Shown here one piece after another: positions 5,663-6,382 of a stretch of DNA of 6,382 nucleotides (position 1 is its first letter; each line of letters begins with the position of its first letter). Position numbers and translations under genes: made by a program. This stretch comes from an uncultured Prevotella sp. (lineage in GTDB: Bacteria; Bacteroidota; Bacteroidia; Bacteroidales; Bacteroidaceae). Under the pieces are notes generated by a model. It was not told the origin of the DNA and ran no database searches. It saw only the letters and a program-made list of their open reading frames with translations. The DNA is taken from the NCBI GenBank assembly GCA_900770515.1, contig CAAHDP010000052.1:1-6382 (forward strand), in the 5' to 3' direction.

Positions 5663-5722
5663 GTTTCCTTAAGGGAAAATATTTGTTCCCTTAAGGGAAA
5701 CTGCATGTTTCATTAAGGAAAC
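5663..5722. repeat. Block D: three 22-bp-spaced units around CCTTAAGG
   Basis: TTAA centres lie at 5669, 5691 and 5713, exactly 22 bp apart. The dyads read TTTCCTTAAGGGAAA (one T-G), TTCCCTTAAGGGAA (perfect, 14 bases) and GTTTCATTAAGGAAAC (one mismatch, 16 bases). The bases between dyads (ATATTT, CTGCAT) are not conserved. So the spacing and the symmetry are kept, while linkers and individual arm bases vary. A weak CTGC-AAAG-GCAG dyad (5644-5655) lies 21 bp before the first unit. Confidence 0.85.
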
Positions 5723-5741
5723 ATTTTCATAGGGTTCAGAT

Positions 5742-5784
5742 AAAAAAAAACGGGTGCATTCCGCTTGTTCGGCGAAATGCACCC
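5742..5784 (-). terminator. Intrinsic terminator of pnp
   Basis: In minus-strand RNA, GGGUGCAUUUCGC (5784-5772) pairs with GCGGAAUGCACCC (5764-5752) over 13 bp with a single G-U, around a 7-base loop. It is followed by G and nine U (5750-5742). It starts 30 bp after the pnp stop codon. The G-U pair would be a C-A mismatch in plus-strand RNA, and the U tract fits only the minus strand, so the direction is clear. Confidence 0.93.
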
Positions 5785-5814
5785 ATCTATTTATTTATGT
5801 ATTTAATACTCGGA

Positions 5815-6382
5815 TTAATCTACATCGTTGTTGTGATCCAAAGAATCGTTGAAGTCCTTTGGAGCATTCTCGTTGCGATGGTCACGACGTGGCTGACGAG
5901 CTGGACGCTCACCACGAGCCTCATGACGATCATCACGACGACCGCGACGCTCACCACGCTCAGGACGTGGACGACGCTCACGCTCTACGTAACCCTCTGG
6001 CTTCTCCATCAGCACACGGTGAGAGAGCTTGTACTTGCCAGTCTTAGGATCAATCTCCATCAACTTCACCTTGATCTTGTCGCCTTCCTTGATACCAGCC
6101 TCTTCAACTGTCTCAAGACGCTTCCAGTCAATCTCAGAGATGTGGAGCAAACCATCCTTACCTGGGAGAATCTCTACGAAGCAACCGTAAGGCATGATAG
6201 AACGAACAGTACCCTCGTAAACCTCACCAACCTCAGGAACAGCTACGATAGCCTTGATCTTAGTCAAAGCTGCATCGATAGAATCCTTGTTAGGAGCAGA
6301 TACCTGTACGTGACCCTTCCCATCAGTCTCCTCGATAGTGATAGTAGCACCAGTATCCTCCTGCATCTGCTGGATAATCTTA
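5815..6382 (-). CDS. pnp: Polyribonucleotide nucleotidyltransferase (PNPase), C-terminal part (runs off right edge)
   Basis: PNPase degrades RNA 3' to 5' by phosphorolysis and can add tails in reverse. Only the last 188 full codons are in the window; both RNase PH catalytic domains lie outside. Visible first is the second half of the KH domain ([18 protein letters not shown], then ALTKIKAIV). An S1 RNA-binding domain follows, from [20 protein letters not shown] to [12 protein letters not shown], with the typical GLLHISEI (5815-based residues about 47-117 from the first in-window Met at 6366). The tail of about 65 residues is rich in Arg, Glu, Gly and Asp ([22 protein letters not shown]) and ends acidic in DHNNDVD. 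Many PNPases have a charged tail, but this Arg-rich form suggests extra RNA or protein contacts. Stop TAA at 5815 is followed by a strong terminator. Confidence 0.95.
   Translation of the reverse strand, partial: KIIQQMQEDTGATITIEETDGKGHVQVSAPNKDSIDAALTKIKAIVAVPEVGEVYEGTVRSIMPYGCFVEILPGKDGLLHISEIDWKRLETVEEAGIKEGDKIKVKLMEIDPKTGKYKLSHRVLMEKPEGYVERERRPRPERGERRGRRDDRHEARGERPARQPRRDHRNENAPKDFNDSLDHNNDVD

Larger units (their letters stand above)
5214..5814. other. Gene-free convergent spacer filled with phased dyad repeats
   Basis: The stretch between the tRNA terminator and the pnp stop codon carries no convincing coding frame; the 23-bp and 22-bp repeat steps would shift any frame at every unit. 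Positions 5221-5314 are unremarkable A/T-rich DNA. Positions 5315-5722 hold four repeat blocks described separately. Positions 5723-5741 show nothing clear, and 5742-5784 is the pnp terminator. Because the flanking genes converge here, neither needs this DNA as a promoter. Confidence 0.8.

Noticed and set aside
5859..6047. His/Asp-rich 62-residue plus-strand frame
   Set aside because: It is antisense to the Arg-rich tail of PNPase, and the His/Asp bias follows from the complement of that codon pattern.

Overview
The window looks like chromosome from a Bacteroidota bacterium, most likely the Prevotella/Segatella group. The evidence is as follows: two promoters match the Bacteroidota pattern (TTTG, about 20 bp, TAnnTTTG), starts are preceded by A/T-rich DNA with little Shine-Dalgarno signal, and IF-2, NusA, RimP and the S41 peptidase all read like that phylum's versions. 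The genus is an inference; no rRNA or other genus-level marker is present.

Layout. Positions 1-2890 hold the conserved translation/transcription operon rimP-nusA-infB on the minus strand. infB runs off the left edge. The operon has its own promoter (2951-2982) and a leader that starts almost at once with a 12-bp hairpin capped by a GCAA tetraloop and followed by a U-rich stretch (2901-2937), a possible attenuator. Upstream, still on the minus strand, is a secreted S41 C-terminal processing peptidase with a PDZ domain (3045-4727). Divergent from it are two identical tRNA-Asn(GUU) genes (4983-5056 and 5103-5176, plus strand) with a good promoter and a strong terminator. At the right edge is the 3' end of pnp (polynucleotide phosphorylase, minus strand, 5815-6382) with its own U9-tailed terminator.

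Between the tRNA terminator and the pnp terminator lie about 600 bp without a convincing gene. They are far from empty: positions 5315-5722 carry at least 17 repeat units in four blocks (A, six units of 23 bp; B, four of about 22 bp; C, four of 22 bp; D, three of 22 bp). The four blocks have different core sequences, but nearly every unit has its own dyad symmetry, and the spacing from dyad to dyad stays at 21.5-24.5 bp from A through B to C. Block B can also fold as a whole into a three-way (T-shaped) junction closed by a 22-bp stem, or into a competing 16-bp hairpin. This array is the most unusual part of the window and its function is unknown.

The recognised genes form a coherent RNA/translation neighbourhood: 30S maturation (RimP), transcription elongation and termination (NusA), initiation (IF-2), asparagine decoding (tRNA-Asn) and RNA turnover (PNPase). 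The S41 peptidase is the exception, an envelope protein quality-control enzyme next to the operon.
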